From Coptis chinensis (taxonomy: Eukaryota > Streptophyta > Magnoliopsida > Ranunculales > Ranunculaceae): a DNA stretch of 64,000 nucleotides. The stretch is from positions 73,627,501 through 73,691,500 of the forward strand of contig CM027384.1 of the NCBI GenBank assembly GCA_015680905.1. The letters are read 5' to 3'. The position numbers and the translations under genes are program-made. This document shows, piece by piece, positions 10,804 through 23,600 of this stretch; positions within the stretch are counted from its first letter, which is position 1; the number at the start of each line of letters is the position of its first letter. The notes under the pieces are model-generated. The model searched no databases, was not told the origin of the DNA, and saw only the letters and a program-made list of their open reading frames with translations.

Positions 10804-13800
10804 TTCTCCACCTCGGTGAGGTTTTAACACATAAAACCAAGCCCGAACACATCCAACAAGATCACATCCGGTGGAACACCTCCGGCCAAGGAAGACTTCG
10901 CGATCAAAGCCGAAGGGCTATGCCCATACGGGGCTCTTTCAAACATGTAGGATTTGGAGCAAGTCCAAACGGTGTTGGAACTTAACTCCGGTGACAACTT
11001 TTCGTCGGCATATCGGCCGGGGTTTGTCATGGGTGTCTACTTTCTCAAGTGCTACATCACCATCCTCAACGACATCCCGGTATAAAGTGATATCGGACAT
11101 CAATATGCTTGGTCCGACCATGATGAACTTGGTTCTTCGCCAAATGAATAGCACTCGACTATCCACAATACACAACAACAACTGCTTTCGCTCGATACCC
11201 AAATCATCTAGAAGACCCCGAAGCCATAGTGCCTCTTTCATTTGCCTCGCCATCGCCATATACTCTGCCTCGGTGATGTCGATAGAGCAAGCGTAGCACA
11301 TAGCATAGACCTCCAACTAACCGGTGCACCATGCATCATAAACACATAACCGATGGTCGATCGTCGTCTATCTAGATCACTGCATAATCGAATCCACAAA
11401 CCCACCGACATAACAAGTGCCTCCACCATAAGCTAATCCCACATCCAAAGTACCGCTTCAAGTACCTTAGTACCCATTTCATCGCCTCCCCAATCTTTGC
11501 TTCCCGGATTTGCCATATACACTCCACAACACTAACGCACGCAAGGAAATGTCCGGGCGTGTGTGCACACCATAGCATACATCAAACTACCCACGGCACT
11601 TGCATAAGGAACATTAGCCATATGCTTTTGTTCCTCCACCGAACTAGGAGAGAACTTAGCTGAAAGCCTAAAATGCCCAGCTAAAGGAGTAGAAACCGAC
11701 TTTGCATTCTCCATACCAAATCGAGAAATTACTTTCTGAATGTATTTCTTCTGAGATACAACTATCCGTCGCTTCTTCCTATCTCTGTCAATCTCCATGC
11801 CCAGTATCTTCTTGGCTCCACCTAAGTCTTTCATCTCAAACTCAGAGCTAAGTTGAGATTTCAACTTGTCTATCTCCACCATGCTTTTGGAAGCAATAAG
11901 CATGTCATCCACATAAAGGGGAGATAGATGAAGTCATTACCACGAAGCCTTCTAAAGTAGACCACAAAGGTCATACTTGCCCGGTTGTACTCATGTTGCA
12001 TCATGAATGTGTCAAAGCTTTGTACCATTGCACAGGCGATTGCTTTAACCCGTCTGATGACCGATTCAATTTGCATACATAATCTTCTTTCAAGAAGCGA
12101 CAAACCCTTGGGTTGTCTCATATAGATCTCTTCTTCCAAGTCCCCATGCAAAGCGGTTTTCACATCAAGTTGCTCTAACTCCCGGTTAAGTGAGCAACTA
12201 AACTTAATAACACACGAATGGGCGTATGTTTGACCACCGGGAAAATACCTCATTGTAGTCAACTCCTTCCTTCACGTGAAAAACCGCTTTGCTACCACTC
12301 TTGCCTTGTACCCGATCTTTGTCGGACTTCGGGGAAGGACCTCTTTCTTTTCGAACACCCATTTCTTTGCCGATAGTCCTTTTGCCCTTTGGCAATAAAA
12401 CTAGGTCCCATGTGTGATTTTTATCAAGAGATTCCATCTCTGCTTGCATAACTACTAACCAATCTCTGTAATGAGCATCTCTAACGGCTTCCTTGAAGCT
12501 ATCGGCTCATCATCTTCGATATTCGGTGCATATGCCACTAAATCCACGACCATAGTGTTTCACCGGCTTCGTGCCCATACTTGTGCACTTCTTTAACTTG
12601 TCTCTGGCCTAGAATTCACCACTACAAGTTCGCGGATGCTCTTGCTCTTCTTCTGTTCTTTGTGTGGTTCCATGATTTGGTACCTCATCATGATCTAACC
12701 GATCATCTGCGTCGGACAACTCAAGCTCGGTGGCGAACTTCTATGGACTTCGCCCATTACGCCCGACTACTTCCGAAACTTCTTGAAGATAACCGCGGAA
12801 GTCTCATCAAAAGTAACATCTCTGGCGACCCGGGGAACTTGTGGGCTTCTAGACACCACAATCGTATCCGCTTTACCCCATTTGCGAAGCCTAAAGAATA
12901 TGGCCTTCTTAGCTCTAGGATCTAGTTTGCATCCCTCACATGGTAGTAAGTCTGTCGATCCAAACACTTTCATAAGATACTATAATCACCGGGTTACGAC
13001 CACACCTCATAAGGTGTCACCGCAATCTATAAATTTGATGCGGTGACCTATTATACGGGTAACACGCCATGGACACCATCGCCCAATACTCTTTGCCTAG
13101 GCGGCATTAGACAATAAACATCTTGCTCTTTCAAAAAAGTTCTATTCATCCTCTCTGCCATTCCATTCTGGTGGCGTGCCCGGTATCCGATTAATGCGGC
13201 AATTCCACATTGCGCCACGAAACTCTTGGAAAGGTCCATAGGTATACTTTCGATTACCATTGTCGGACCGTAATGTCTTTACCTTCACATGCGTGCGATT
13301 CTCAACCCTTGCCTTCCACTTCTTAAATGTCTCAAACACTTCATCTTTCGATTTCATCATATACACCCACACATAGCGAGTATGATCATCAATGAATGAG
13401 ACATAATAGCGGTTACCTCCCTTGGAAGCCACCACGGAGGGTCCCCAAACATCCAGTATGCACATAATCAAGGATGCACGATTTGTCGTGTGCTTGCTTG
13501 ACTTGAACTTGACTCTGCTTGACTGCTTCCCATAGGCCTTGATGCTCCACGGGGAACCCCATACTTGGCTTCTTCAAGTTCTTCAAGAACCACCGCTTGC
13601 GCAACTTCGGACAAACCGCTTTTCACTCATATGCCCTAAACGCGTATGCCACATCTTTATTGCACTTTCGAATCATTACTACATGCACCCATTTGCTACA
13701 TCGCTTATCACCGTACTACCAATCGAGTATACAAGGTTCCATATTTTTGACCCTTCATAACAATTAAAGAGCCATTAACAATATTTAGGACTCCACCTTC

Positions 13801-15063
13801 AGCCCACAAACTTGTGGCCTTTGGAATCAAAGGTACCAAGAGAAATAAGACTTTTCTTTAGCTTCGGGGAACATGTCTCACATCGGTTTAGAGTCCTCAC
13901 TACACCATCATACATCTTGACCCGTATAGTTCCAATTCCTACCGTCTTACAAAAACAACGTCATTACCCGTTAAAACGGAACCACCATCAATGCTCTCAT
14001 AAAGAAGTAAACCACTTTCTATTCGGGCACATATGATAGGAACATCCGAATCAAGAATCCACCTCTCGGTCGTATAGTCTTGTGTGGACACACAAAGACC
14101 TAACTCATCCTCTTGAGCTTGAAGCATAATTTGCCTCAAATTTTGCCTTACCTTTCTTCGACCATCTCTCTTGTTCTCTTTCTTGGGGTGGGGACAATTA
14201 CTTGCGTAATGTCCTTTTTCATTGCAATTGTAGCCTTTACATGTTTTAAAGGCTTCTTTGACTTGGACCTAGAATTATCATTACTTGAATAATTACGTTG
14301 GGGCGAATTTCCTCTTGCCACTAGCCCCTCGACTTGCATCAATGCTATTCTCTACCGCGTGTCTTCTTCATTAACTCATAAGAAAGAAGAGCACTCGAAC
14401 TTCGTCAAGATCGGCGACTTCTCGTTCATGAATGTAGTCATTAGATGCTCGTAGCTTTCGGCAAGGAGAATATTAAACATGCCGCTTGATCCTCATCATC
14501 CATCTTCATACCAACATTCAAAATAATCCGCTAGGCGTCGTGCCGGACTTCACTCCGTGCTCTTGCATCGTTGAACCATCGACCATCATAATATGCCGAT
14601 AAAGACGACTTCTTAAGGTACATCTTGTTCGTCATGCTCTTGGTCATATACATAGACTCTAGTTTGAGCCAAATACCGCGGTATTATTTTCTCCCATCAC
14701 ACTATACATGACCTCATTAGCAAGACATAACCGGATTGATGAACAAGCCCGAAGATCGAACTCTTCCCAATCATCATTACTCATACTTTCGCGCGCCGAT
14801 TTAATCCCGCTTCAAAGCCTTGTGCAAACCTTGTTGGATGAGGATGTCGCTTTACTTGGACTTGCCAAATCCCAAAGTTATTCTTCCCATTAAACTTCTA
14901 CTTCAAACCTTGCGTTTGACATCTTGGGAGCCCATCTTTCAAGTTACACACAATAACCCAAAAGAAAAAGCGGTTTCACCTCGAATTTAATCGAACACCT
15001 TGTCTACACAAATTTTTTGTACTAAACTCAAAATCCTAGTCGTATACCCGGCTCGATACCAAT

Positions 15064-15663
15064 TGTTGTGAATAATTAAGCTGCGGAAACAACGTTACCC
15101 ACACCAAACGGATCAATCCTACACAAAGATTGATCTTTCTCGATAGACAAGACTTGACACCCTCCAAGCAATATCCCAACACTTCCGATATCAAATAACA
15201 AGCATATGAAATAAAACAATCAATGTAAAAGAAGAACAAACCACAAGGCGAGATATATATGCGTGGTTCGACGAATTTGCCTACTTCCACATTCGCGAGT
15301 TCCAAGCTTTACTAGATGTCCCGATGGCGATTACAAGTCTCTCTCAATTCACTCACAAAGAATGAACACTTTCAACTCACAAAAATTGTTCTCTTGTAAT
15401 CACTCTTTTCTTGGTTTTGGAAAAGTTAGTTTTTCCAAAAAAAGCTGATTTTGTTTTATACCAAAAACCAAAAATCGCGATTCTTGTAATGGAGGCCCGA
15501 GAAAAAACTGAAGGGTTACTCTGGCCTTGCGCCATACGTATTAAAGTCATGGCCTTGGTAGCGCTTCTTTGAGCTTGGCTAAATCAAATCGGAGTAGTGG
15601 CCTGAAGTCGCCGCCACTGAAGCTTGGCGCGGCTCGGCCGTGAAAAACGAAATTTTCTCTACA
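15064..15663 (-). repeat. right LTR of the Copia element (5' LTR by element orientation)
   Basis: The 600 bp repeat pairs with 10219-10803. Inside it, at about 15048-15063, lies the initiator-Met primer-binding site. Differences from the other LTR cluster in the GC-richer half (about 15480-15650). Confidence 0.9.
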
Positions 15664-16719
15664 CTTTGTTTTCATCTTGCTTGGGCTGATCAATGGAGCT
15701 CAGTTACAAAAACCAAACTTACCTCCTTCTCCACCAAAGCTTCCGATTATTGGAAACCTTCACCAGCTAAGCACACTTGTACATAGGTCTCTTCGAGATC
15801 TGTCAGACAAGTATGGCCCCATTATGCTCCTGCACTTTGGTGGTTCACCAACTCTTGTAGTTTCATCCAAAGAGTGGCCAAAAGTGATTATGAAGACTTG
15901 TGACATTACCTTTGCAAACAGACCTCACACCACTGCAACCAAGTTATTTTTTTATGGTTCGCACACCGTATGGTGAATATTGGAGACAAGTAAGAAAGAT
16001 TTCTGTATTTGAACTCTAGAGTATCAAGAGGGTGCAGTCCTTCAGTTTCATAAGGGAAGAAGAAATCACCAATATGATCGAAAAGATATCTTGTTCGTGT
16101 TCAAAGGGAGCTACAATCAACTTAAGCGACATGTTGCTTGGTCTGTCCAATGACAGTCTCGAGCGAGGTGCGCTCTTGGCAGGAAACATGAAAAAAAAAG
16201 CGGTAAAAACAAATTCGGAGACTTGTCCCGCGAATTGGAGCACCTTTTGGGAGCTTTTGGCTTTGGAGATTTTTGTTTCCGTGGTTGGGATGGATGGACG
16301 CACTACTCACTGGCTTGATTGGGAGGATTAAGAAGGTTTCAAGAGACTTGGATACTTTCTTGGACCAAATCATCAGCGGCATGTGAAGCCAATGAAACAG
16401 GACGGTTCAGTCGACAAAAGTGATTTTGTGGATATTTTACTCTATGTTCAAAAGAACAATATCCTGGACTCCAAATTCATCCAAGAGAACATCAAAGCAT
16501 TAATAGTGGTACGGTATCTTTCTACCCTGGTTTTCTCCCTCTTTTATGCTTCTGACAAGGTTTTTGTATTTCTAACAATGCATATAGTCAAACATCTCAA
16601 CTTTCTTTTTTGGTCACTCTAGAAATTAATCATTACTAATAGGTTGTTTCTCCTTTACAGGACATGTTTGTCGGTGGAACTGATACAACATCAACAACCA
16701 TACAATGGGCAATTGTCGA

Positions 16720-16960
16720 AAGGAAAGTAGGTGGAATGAGGTACTTCTAGTAATGGTGTACTTTGAATAGATTTGGTGTTAGGCTTGAGGCCTTAGAACT
16801 TGTGTTTTTGTCGAACCTCTTTCTAATGACTATACTCTTAGGGAAGGTATGTATGAGGATGATACCTCAGGAACTCCATATGTAACAAGTTGATTATCAA
16901 TAAAACAGGTGGGGTCAGCCTTAACCCCAGCTTAACTTTTCAAAAAAAAAAAAAAAAAAA
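16720..16960 (+). mobile_element. 5'-truncated poly(A) retroelement (LINE 3' end) in P450 A1 exon 2
   Basis: A comparison with A2 shows about 240 extra bases between GGGCAATTGTCGA and TCCGAACATT. The insert ends in a run of about 19 A (16942-16960), preceded by a 3'-UTR-like stretch with AATAAAAC. Its left end encodes a few residues (KVGGMRYF, stop) like the end of a LINE ORF2. No target duplication is visible. About 10 bases of the host exon present in A2 are missing at the junction, so the insertion came with a small target deletion. Confidence 0.75.
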
Positions 16961-17521
16961 TCCGAACATTATAAAAGAAGTGCAGGAGGAAGCAAGAAGA
17001 GTGATGGTAAGAAACATAAGCTGGATGAAGAGGACATTCAAGAAATGAACTACTTAAAATCTATTGTGAAAGAGACTCAGAGAATATATCCCCCACTTCC
17101 TTTATTGGTTCCCCGCGAGTCCTCTACAGCCACTAACTTGAAAGGCTACCGTGTCCCCTCCAAAACAAGAGTCTATATCAACACGTGGGCAATTCAAAGG
17201 GATCGGGAAGTTTGGAACAACCCAAAGGAGTTCGAGTTCAGTCCAGAGAGATTTTGCAGTGACAATATAGTTGATCTTGAAGGCCAAGACTATGAATACT
17301 TTCCCTTTAGCTCCGGAAGAAGGGGTTGCCCTGGGATGTCACTTGGCCTGGTCGTCAGTGAGATTGTCATTGCAAACCTTTTATACTGGTTTGATTGGGA
17401 GTTGCCTGGTGGTGCCAACAAGGAGGACCTAGACATGACTGAATATTTCGGGCTTGTTGTGACTAAGAAGATTCCTCTTCATCTTGTTCCCACATGTCAT
17501 TGTTTTCAGGTAACTTGCTAA

Positions 17522-17824
17522 TAATGCGCACTATATATATATATTACTGTACTATGTTCTGAACTGCAATTGGAGTAGCTTTGATCTTTGGTATTTGTTA
17601 AACAATAAAACCAAATGAAAACAAAAATTTAAGCAAAACTGTAAAACACAAGAAAACAAGCACTGAAGAAAGGCAACTACAAAACAAGATCAATTACAAT
17701 TTTGTACTAATTTAATTACTAAAACTTAATAGAGCAACAACTCTCTTATGGTTCTTGGGTGTAATATGTTCTTATACTGGTACAACACAGTGACACAAGA
17801 AGTAATGATGATCTCTTATGTTTG
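17522..17824. other. conserved spacer between convergent P450 genes A1 and B1
   Basis: This is the downstream region of A1. About 17580-17745 closely matches 45280-45440 behind A2, with shared words such as ATTTAAGCAAAACTGT, AACACAAGAAAACAA and TAGAGCAACAA. It extends the segmental duplication past the A gene. A short (TA)n tract lies at about 17530-17542. Confidence 0.75.
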
Positions 17825-18760
17825 AAATTATTTTACAGGTACAAGGTAAAGTGGAAGTTTCTTACGTATACAGCTTTCTCCTCCATGTTTATGTCAGCCG
17901 TATTGATTCCACTAGGCAGTTTCCAATCAAAACAATAAAGAAGGTTTGCCAAACCCAATTCTACGTACTGGTGCAATTCCCATACTCATTCCAGGACAGG
18001 TCCTTCTACCTGACCCAGAGGGTAAGAATTCAAAATGTTGTCCTTTGAAATCAATAGAGCTTTATCCTTAAGCCTTTCTGGGATGAACTCTTCAGGGTTT
18101 TTCCAATAATCACCGCTTTTTCCAATTGCCCACACATTCACTAGGACTCTTGTTTTCGGGTATATATATCGTATCCATTGATTTTACAATGGTTTATACA
18201 TTCTTGTGGTACCAACAAAGGAGCTACTGAGCTACAGGGTGCAATCTTAGGTCTCTTTTACTACCATTTTGACATACTGAAGTTGATTGATATTGCTTTC
18301 TTCGACCTTTCCTTTTTTCCCTACATAGTTTCTGATTTCCTCTTGAACCTTCTTCATGGCTTCAGGGTTTCTAGCTAGCTCTGTCATCACCATTCGCCCA
18401 GACCATTGTCAAAGCACTAGTCTCTACCCTGGCAAGAAATATGTTCTGATATTTATTACAAACAATGCAAACGAAAAAAATTAGTATATTGAAACACATA
18501 CCTTGTGGTAATTATAGAAATAGAAATGAACTAAAGGAAGGCTTACCATGAGAATCCCTTTGATATGACTAATAGTAAGTGGCGTTGTATACCAGATTGA
18601 GTCCTTTGCAATCTAAGCAAGACATCTATAAAATAATGTCTTTCTTCTCTGGTTTTATCCTCTCAGGATCAAGATGCTTGTCGATTATTTTGGTAGAAGG
18701 TGTCGAATGCATGAAATAACTTTTCGAGCTTTGTATTGAATCCGTTTAACTCATTATTGT
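17825..18760 (-). pseudogene. convergent P450 pseudogene B1 (CYP71 clan), C-terminal two thirds
   Basis: No single long ORF covers this locus, but the minus strand reads as a P450. The end of exon 1 (18547-18760) shows LEKLFHAFDTFYQ, HLDPERIKPEKKD and ISKGF. It stops at a GTAAGC donor. After an intron, exon 2 starts at 18445 behind an AG acceptor. Exon 2 (to about 17830) shows [78 protein letters not shown] and [18 protein letters not shown]. Several frame breaks are present. The first half of exon 1 is absent. B1 differs enough from A1 and A2 to be another CYP71-clan subfamily, near CYP71B or CYP83. Confidence 0.85.
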
Positions 18761-18873
18761 AAACTATCTCATTGTGAATTTGTGATCTATAGGTTTAATG
18801 AACTAACTATAGAAATGGTTTTCAAGAGCAACTGGCCGGTGCTGGCAAATTCAAACGTCTCAAGAAGAATAAA

Positions 18874-19030
18874 GGGTTAAGTAGTATTAACCCCACTAGA
18901 CGAGCCAATTAGTATTTCTTTTTTTGTGTGTGTAGGGAATTGAGTTGACTGTGTGTTTTTTTGTGTAGGGGGAGACCCTAATTTCCCATATAGGGGGAAT
19001 TACTAATAGGTGGGTAATACTACTTAACCC
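18874..19030. mobile_element. 157 bp MITE with 9 bp target duplication (Mutator-like)
   Basis: The ends are GGGTTAAGTAGTATTA at the left and TAATACTACTTAACCC at the right, a near-perfect inverted repeat of about 19 bp. The flanks carry the exact 9 bp duplication AAGAATAAA (18865-18873 and 19031-19039). A 9 bp duplication is the mark of Mutator-like elements. The interior is non-coding. Each terminal repeat is also nearly self-complementary (GGGTTAA...TTAACCC). Confidence 0.9.
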
Positions 19031-19367
19031 AAGAATAAATAACATCATAGTGTAGGCGTGTAGCATAGAGAAGAAAATACAGTATCATTATATAACTAAC
19101 AAACATCGGTACACCAGAATATCAGATGTTTGGATAAGAAAACATTGCATTGTGCATATGCGGAGAAGAATCTCATAGGTGGAAGACTACATGTATAATT
19201 TTATGCCAAAATCCCAAAACATTGAGAAATGTAAACTACTCGGATCTTATTTGGGTCAGCCTAAATATGGACCAGTAATATGACTCAGTGTACTGTACAC
19301 ATGCTGATTCAAAATTTCTAGTGGAACAGGCCCTGGACGGCTGGACCATATATTCCCAAAAGTTGTC

Positions 19368-19942
19368 TGTTTGGGTGATAACTCACACAAACACACCAAT
19401 GATCTTGTTGGAGAGGTTGATAGAGAGTGAAAGAGACTGTACCACCAATGGCTGCCTACGTATCCAAATTGTTCTCTGGAATCAAGTCTCAAAAATGCAT
19501 GTAGTTCTTTGTTTGAAATTATTGTTGAGTATTTATAGGAATCTTATTGCTTAAAATACCATTTCCTTATTTGATGAGATATTTTCCTCTTTGTATGAAA
19601 TCTTTTCCAAAGCTTCATATGGAAAAAATCCCTTGACATATCTCCGGACCTGCTATATATAACTTGGGTACCATATTAGTGGGCAGTGTCATTGCTCCAA
19701 TAGGAGGCATGCCCAAATGCCACACTAGTAGGCAAGCGGAACTGCCACAGTAGCAGGCAAGCAAGCCTGCCTCACTAGTAGGCAAGCGATGCCACAGTAG
19801 CGGGCAAACAAGCACGCCTCACTAGTAGGCAAGCGGGACTGCCACAGTAGTGGGCAAGCAAGCACACCTCATTAGTGGGCGGCTCTTATAGTAGTACCCA
19901 ATGATGGTCGTTCGTAGGGGTATGAGTACACTGGTACATACA
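19368..19942 (-). repeat. left LTR of the Tat element
   Basis: The 575 bp repeat starts TGTTTGGGTGATAAC and ends GGTACATACA on the plus strand. It contains internal tandem units of about 50 bp with CACTAGTAGGCAAGCG and GCCACAGTAGCGGGCAAG. The other LTR has the same units. Confidence 0.9.
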
Positions 19943-20204
19943 CCACCCCCTCTTCGTCGGATGGAATTCATTCCTTGCGGCGAAGAATAAACATAAATGT
20001 TCTTGCAAAAAGAATGGAGCGATTGTGATTGAAATATCTGCGATGCAAGTGCATGACAAAGGCGATAGTAGCAACCCCGCTTGGCATGACATCCGGTAAT
20101 GCTACTTTGTGGTATTGATGCCAAAAAGTCGTGGAGTGGGCAAAGCAAGCCGCCTCATTAATTGGGCTCTCTTATAGTAGTACCCAATGATGGTCGTTCG
20201 TAGG

Positions 20205-20697
20205 GGTACAACTTTTTGGTGCATGGAGAGAGGTGTTGAAAACGCAAATCCCATGACTTTTTGGTGCATGGAGAGGTGTTGAAAACGCAAACTCCACAAC
20301 TTTCTGGTGCATGAGGCAAGATGTTGCATACGCAAACCCCACGACTTCTTGATGCATAGAGTAAGGTTTTGCAAGCGCAAAACTCCACGACTTTTTGATG
20401 CGTAGAGTAAGGTTTTGCAAACGCAAACTCCACGATTTTTTGATGCGTGGAGTAAGATTTTGCAAACGCAACCTCCACGACTTTTTGATGCGTGGAGTAG
20501 GGTTTTGCAAACGCAACCTCCACGACGTTGTGATGCGTGGAGTAGGATTTTGCAAATGCAAACTCCACAACTTTTTGATGCGTGGAGTAGGGTTTGCAAA
20601 CGCAAACTCCACGACTTTTTGATGCGTGGAGTAGGGTTTTGCAAACGCAAACTCCATGACTTTTTGATGCGTGGAGTAAAGTTTTGCAAACGCAAAC
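20205..20697. repeat. 44 bp tandem array, each unit a hairpin (left part)
   Basis: About 11 units of 43-45 bp stand in a row. A typical unit has CTCCACGAC, a T run, GATGCGTGGAG and then a TTTTGCAAACGCAAA link. CTCCACG pairs with CGTGGAG, so each unit can fold. The array continues for about 1.5 units at 24193-24260, beyond the inserted solo-LTR-like element. It lies between the coding part and the 3' LTR of the Tat element, where such arrays are common in this lineage. The long apparent ORFs here are only the periodic text read through. Confidence 0.9.
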
Positions 20698-23600
20698 TGT
20701 CACACCCCGAATTTCGACAGAATTCGGAAAAACATTATTGTTCCCGACTCTTCGATCTCCGAGGTGTGACGCACTCTCAACTCCCAAAAACCCATAAACA
20801 GTTTAAATATGCGGATAAATAAAAACCAATAAAAATTTTAACTTAAACAAAAGTCATCTTCATTACGAAAATTAACAAATGAAAATACAAATAACTTTGT
20901 CTCAACTGAAAAACTATATCACCTCAAAGGAAAACAAAGCCTATCTTGAAAAGCGACGCTAACGCAAACCACGAGCAGCAACCAATCTTCTTCCACACTA
21001 AACCTGTCAAGACTTATCAACTGTGTTCATTTAATGAACACACCCGATAAGCAAACATGCAAATCGGGTCAGCATTATAAAAATGCTGGTGTGAGTAGCC
21101 CTAAAATACAACATATACTTATACCAATATATACACAAACCATATGGCAGTTAGTTCCTCCACCGAGGCACCTTAACTTTCCACGACTAATACAACATCT
21201 TTAAGTTCAATAACTAAGGCAGGTAGTTCCTCTCCTGAGGCGCCTTAACTTCCAACAACTAATACAACATACCCTACGCATAATAAAAAGGCATTTAGTT
21301 CCTCCACGAGGCGCCTTAGGTTCTAACTAAACTACTAACCAGCCAAACATATACAATCATCTATCTAGAAATATATCATTTACCAACATATTACCATAAT
21401 TATATTAGTTTAGACTTTCTTTGCGTGTCCCTAAAATTCACGTCGTATCTATGTCTTACCTAGTTTCCCTGGCTACCACAATCGCTACCCAACGCCGAAC
21501 ATGTACATCCACATGCCTCCCCTTATATAATGTACCACTCCGTGCGTAACCACCCTGAGCGAGATGCCGCACACCAGGTAAATCCTCACACGGAAGCCAT
21601 TATATAAGTAATGCCCCTATTCGGCATAAAATATCGCGTGTCTCGTTCCAATATTTGCGAACGGAATAATCAAGCCACTATTCGGCTACGATTGCCAACA
21701 CATGGGTCAATCAACATCTTATATATACAACATCTTATATATCACATAATGCCACACAGTAGGATCATATGAGTTGTGGTAGTCAGGTTCTAGGATTTTC
21801 GTTACGTAATTTATTCAGGTGTCATACATTAATGACTCACAATCATTCCACTATATCACGTGCAGGTTAATTATCTTATTGCACTAAGCCACAATATTTA
21901 GAAATATCTTAATTATATCTCATAACCAATTTCATTCTTTCACGTGCCAATATATTATTGCACTACACCACACTCCCGTGGGCAAATATTCCTCAATACT
22001 ATACTACCTCATCACATATATAATAATGGAGCGGTGATACATTTATTTCTCCAAAACTATTGCATTTAATATATACATCCCAATATATCATATGATATCA
22101 CAATTGCTTCAAACGTATCGCATATATTTTTATAGCGTATTAGGAATATAATGTCTCATAACATCTCAATATCGTCACGTGTCAAAAATACACAACATCA
22201 ATGTCAAATCTTTCTTAGATAATGACAACCAAATTTATACAAGCTTCCACAATATTTTATTACTACCGTTGTCCATATAATATACAACATAAAACGTAGC
22301 ACAATTAAACAGTCCCCCACAATCAAAGCCCAATATATATGTTTTACACACTACTCACGTCAAACGTAATTAGATGGTGAGAAACAACGTTATATAATGT
22401 TCGACAATATTTTATTATTATAATAGTCCATAAAATCAAATATGAGAAAAACTGGAAAAAAGTCAACATTCCACAGTCAACGGTCAAAGTCAAAGTCAAC
22501 ATGTCATGGTCAAAGTCAAACTGGCAGGGTCAAATTCAAAGTCCAATGTCAACGGTCAATGGTCAAAGTCAAAGTCAACACATCATGGTCAACATGTCAT
22601 GGTCAAAGTCAACATGCCATGGTCAAAGGTCAAAGTCAAAGTCCAAAGTCAAACTATCGTTTTCATGTTCGACTGGTTCAGGGTCATAGCCATGGTTCAT
22701 GGCTAAGGTCAATGTGCATGGCTCATGGGCTCATGACTAAGGTAATGGTTCGGACCCAACTGGCCAAACCCAAACCTTAGAACCCGAAAGTCTAAAAGTT
22801 GGAAGACCCATTTAGATCTATTTTAAGTCCTATGGACTGGCCCAAGCAATATTAGAAACTGGCCCAAAATAGTTAAGTGGTTCGGTCCAAAAATAACTAA
22901 TGTGGTCCGGCCCAAAACAACTTAAACTAAAAGAGCTCAAACAAAACAAATAAAAGGTTGGCCCAAACAGAAAATTTGGATTTCGGCCCACATAAAATTA
23001 GAGCTTTTGGCCCAACCAAACAACCAAGGTTTTGGCCCAGGCCCAATTCGGTCAACAGTGCATCTTCTCCAACTGCCACCACCGGATCGACCACCGTCGA
23101 CCTCCACTCGACCACCCAATCAAACCCACCGATTTTAATCCTCCTACAAACCCCTACCACTTTAATAAAACCAAAAATCTCAAATCCTTAAATCTCGATT
23201 TACCCAAAACTAGATCTGTAAAGAATTTCGGACCGCCATTAATGGTTGCTCCAAGCTCTCCATCAACATTCACGCTTCCTCACTACCCCCATTCATCAAT
23301 CAACCAACCCACAACAACCCAACATTCATTCATCCATCTTCAATCAACAACAAAACAACAAAAACAATAAAAATCAAATTACTGGAGGACGTCTGGGCGT
23401 TACTGGTCGCCACCATGGATGAATTTTCCGAGCTTCAAACCGCCCCAACAGCACTTACTCAAACCCCCACTCACCTCCAACAATACAAACCCACCACAAA
23501 TCGAAACATCACAACAAAAATTAAATCAAAACAACAGGATTTTGCTCTCTTTTTATTGTCTCTGGGCGACGCCATTTGTCTTGAAACAAAGACCGTCCAA

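Larger units (their letters stand above)
10219..15663 (-). mobile_element. Ty1/Copia LTR retrotransposon, broken fossil, inserted in P450 A1 exon 1
   Basis: The element has LTRs at both ends, TG...CA termini and a 5 bp target duplication CTTTG (10214-10218 and 15664-15668). The matching site in the intact P450 copy is unbroken. It lies on the minus strand. The primer-binding site next to the right LTR, with TGGTATC and GAGCC, fits initiator tRNA-Met. A purine-rich tract borders the left LTR. Parts in order are a gag-like zinc knuckle (about 14150-14340), integrase (about 12770-13500), reverse transcriptase (about 11530-12450) and RNase H (about 10940-11430). The lineage looks like Tork/Tnt1. 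The coding region is broken many times. The LTRs are close but clearly diverged, so the insertion is not very recent. Confidence 0.92.
10107..17521 (+). pseudogene. CYP71-family cytochrome P450 pseudogene, copy A1
   Basis: This is a broken sister copy of the intact P450 at 43318. The start codon is at 10107-10109, but codon 3 is TGA. A Copia element interrupts the exon after about 37 codons. Coding similarity resumes at 15664-16508 with [16 protein letters not shown] and SLRDLSDKYGPIMLL. The intron is about 16509-16660. Exon 2 starts at 16661 (VGGTDTTSTT) and is cut again at 16720-16960 by a poly(A) retroelement fragment. It then runs to 17521 with KETQRIYPP, FSPERF and the haem loop SSGRRGCPGM. 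ExxR survives as ETQR. Other frame changes lie around 15960-16330. A short extra EF precedes FSPERF compared with A2. The gene is non-functional. Confidence 0.92.

Noticed and set aside
20205-20697. Regular direct repeats that could be taken for a CRISPR array
   Set aside because: The units have no distinct spacers, the surrounding DNA is a plant LTR element, and no cas genes are present.
20102-20787. Long overlapping minus-strand reading frames of 160-209 aa with repeated units such as KPYSTHQKVVEFAFA
   Set aside because: They are the 44 bp tandem array read in several frames. The period is not a multiple of three and the text is low complexity in every frame.
22442-22780. Plus-strand reading frame of 112 aa with repeated K, S and Q
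   Set aside because: It is produced by the GTCAA-type simple repeat. Three frames are open at once, and none looks like a protein.
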